Below, piece by piece: positions 62,962 to 64,000 of a stretch of 64,000 nucleotides of DNA (the stretch's first letter is position 1; the number at the start of each line of letters is the position of its first letter). This stretch comes from Streptomyces celluloflavus (lineage in GTDB: Bacteria; Actinomycetota; Actinomycetes; Streptomycetales; Streptomycetaceae), in assembly GCA_000720995.1 (NCBI GenBank), contig JOEL01000025.1, positions 21,637 through 85,636 on the forward strand, written 5' to 3'. Made by a program: the position numbers and the translations under genes. The notes beneath the pieces were generated by a model, which worked only from the letters and a program-made list of their open reading frames with translations, did no database searches and was not told the origin of the DNA.

Positions 62962-63945
62962 ATGGGCGAGATCGAACCATTCCCCGGACCAGGCAAGAAT
63001 GTTGCAATCCGCCGCAAGAACATCGGTTGGACTCAGAAGCAACTCGTCGCGAGAGCGCGTGGCGTCTCCCTTTCGGCGCTTCAGAAGATCGAGACAGGTA
63101 CGCGTGCACTCACCCAAGGCACGGCAGCGGTCCTCGCAGATGCCATGGGCTGCACTCTTGACGAACTCCTGGGTCGCGCAGAGCCTGGAGTGGAGGATGA
63201 AGCGCGGCTCAACGCACTACGCAGCGCTATCCGACGATTCGATATGCCCGGCGAAGTCCCTCTGGACATTGACGGCATGCGATCGAGGATGGACCAACTC
63301 CACGAAGATCGTTCAGAAGCCCGCTTGGGCGAGGTGCTGGCCGCCCTCCCTTTGGCCGTGAAGCAGGAGACGGACCTTGCTCACGAGCTTGGCACGCCCC
63401 TGGCGTGGAGTCGGGTTGCGGACGTGTACTCGGCCGTCTATTGGCTTGCCGCCAGGCACCGTTGGATGGACCTCGCGGACCTTGCTGTGCACAAGCAGCG
63501 CATGGCCGCCGAGCGCGCTGACGCACTGACAGGTGCTGTCGCTGCGAGGGACGAGGCCGGAACGTTCCTGAATAGCGGTGACTTTGGCGGGGGAATCCAT
63601 GTAGTTGATCGAGCTGTCGTGCGGGCAGAGAGTGAACTTTCTGGGCGCAACAGGGCGCTTGCCTTGGGAATTCTCCACCTCCGTGGCCTGACTCTTGCAG
63701 GTCGAATCGTCGGTGACAAGGACAGTGAAAAGGAGGCAAAAAAGCACATCAAGGGCGCTTGGGAAGCGGCAAATGAAGTAAGGGAAGATGTGCTTGTGCA
63801 TGGTATTCACTTTGGTCCGGAGAATACGGCGGTACACGTGATTGCTACGGCCGGAGACATGCGGAAGCATCGGGAAGCATTGGAGACAGCGGCACGGTTG
63901 GCTAAGAGGATGTCTCACGTGGTGAGTTTTGCGAGCGTCTTGTAG
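62962..63945 (+). CDS. XRE-family regulator with TPR-like domain, 3' truncated by an IS
   Basis: A 327-residue frame. An N-terminal HTH (NVAIRRKNIGWTQKQLVARARGVSLSALQKIETGTR) is followed by a helical TPR-like sensor region, as in Streptomyces XRE regulators of about 400 residues. The ATG at 62962 follows GGGAAGG by 7 bases. After TAARLAKRM the frame reads SHVVSFASVL and stops: these last codons lie antisense to a transposase end, so the natural C-terminal TPR region is lost. Lower GC than flanking genes indicates acquired DNA. It probably controlled the divergent radical-SAM operon. Confidence 0.75.
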   Translation: MGEIEPFPGPGKNVAIRRKNIGWTQKQLVARARGVSLSALQKIETGTRALTQGTAAVLADAMGCTLDELLGRAEPGVEDEARLNALRSAIRRFDMPGEVPLDIDGMRSRMDQLHEDRSEARLGEVLAALPLAVKQETDLAHELGTPLAWSRVADVYSAVYWLAARHRWMDLADLAVHKQRMAAERADALTGAVAARDEAGTFLNSGDFGGGIHVVDRAVVRAESELSGRNRALALGILHLRGLTLAGRIVGDKDSEKEAKKHIKGAWEAANEVREDVLVHGIHFGPENTAVHVIATAGDMRKHREALETAARLAKRMSHVVSFASVL

Positions 63946-64000
63946 CAGGTGAGGGCGGCTGCGAGGCCGAGGAAGGCGAGAAAGTGGGAGCCGTTTCGCT
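63911..64000 (-). mobile_element. End of an insertion sequence running off the right edge
   Basis: The coding pattern of the XRE gene ends near 63911 and is replaced by the 3' end of a leftward transposase gene. The exact IS boundary and target duplication cannot be fixed without the other end; the break is placed at about 63911 from the change in coding signal. Confidence 0.65.
63915..64000 (-). CDS. IS5-family-like transposase, C-terminal fragment
   Basis: The leftward frame reads RNGSHFLAFLGLAAALTCYK then TLAKLTT and a TGA at 63915-63917. A closing ...HFLAF..LA..L.CY..L.. segment is typical of the C terminus of DDE transposases of the IS4/IS5 group in Streptomyces. Only 28 codons are inside the window. 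Confidence 0.7.
   Translation of the reverse strand, partial: RNGSHFLAFLGLAAALTCYKTLAKLTT

Overview
This is a 64 kb piece of a high-GC actinobacterial chromosome, almost certainly Streptomyces. Third codon positions are nearly all G or C, GTG starts and 4-bp ATGA/GTGA overlaps are common, and many gene types are typical of the genus: XRE/DUF397 pairs, a HelD-family RNA polymerase helicase, the futalosine menaquinone genes mqnB/mqnD, DUF3027, DUF2771, DUF2530, an XPB-type helicase and a GT87 mannosyltransferase. No tRNA, rRNA or CRISPR array was recognised.

Left part (1-23.3 kb). Two small adjacent proteins that share a SIAA motif lie at the left edge. They are followed by cutC behind a DasR-like site, an AraC-family regulator with a TTA codon, an MFS exporter facing an ArsR-type regulator, the HelD-type helicase and a GT87 membrane enzyme. 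A 17-bp minisatellite separates the GT87 gene from an XPB helicase. Next come a GNAT, a LysE exporter and a metal-efflux module: a CzrA/NmtR-like sensor facing a P1B-4 ATPase across a TGAA-N6-TTCA operator. A helicase-C3/WYL protein, a HAAS-like membrane protein, a frameshifted lipoprotein gene and a DUF4870 protein complete this part.

Middle part (23.5-41.6 kb). It holds an NB-ARC/LuxR regulator, a four-gene XRE/DUF397 locus around a palindrome, a class 3 lipase, two acetyltransferases and a siderophore ABC importer whose four genes are translationally linked or close. The importer faces a HAD phosphatase across a possible iron box. After these come a cold-shock protein, mqnB-mqnD, a DUF2771 lipoprotein, an MFS protein and DUF3027.

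Right part (41.6-64 kb). A repeat-rich gap ends in a 31-bp perfect palindrome and leads into a very large sacsin-like ATPase. A LacI-family regulator then faces an operon of unknown purpose (GATase1-like protein, DMT-type permease, phosphotriesterase-like hydrolase), with TTGCGCAA operators in the promoter, in the regulator gene and inside the first structural gene. A CtpE-like Ca ATPase, a purine permease, MarR/MFS, thpR, an aldo-keto reductase and an SGNH hydrolase follow. The last 4 kb is accessory DNA with lower local GC: a radical-SAM/SPASM enzyme with a Cys-rich tail, a kinase-fold phosphotransferase, two small coupled genes (one broken by an in-frame TGA) and a divergent XRE regulator truncated by an insertion sequence that runs off the right edge. 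This radical-SAM locus and the LacI operon are the best candidates for undescribed systems.
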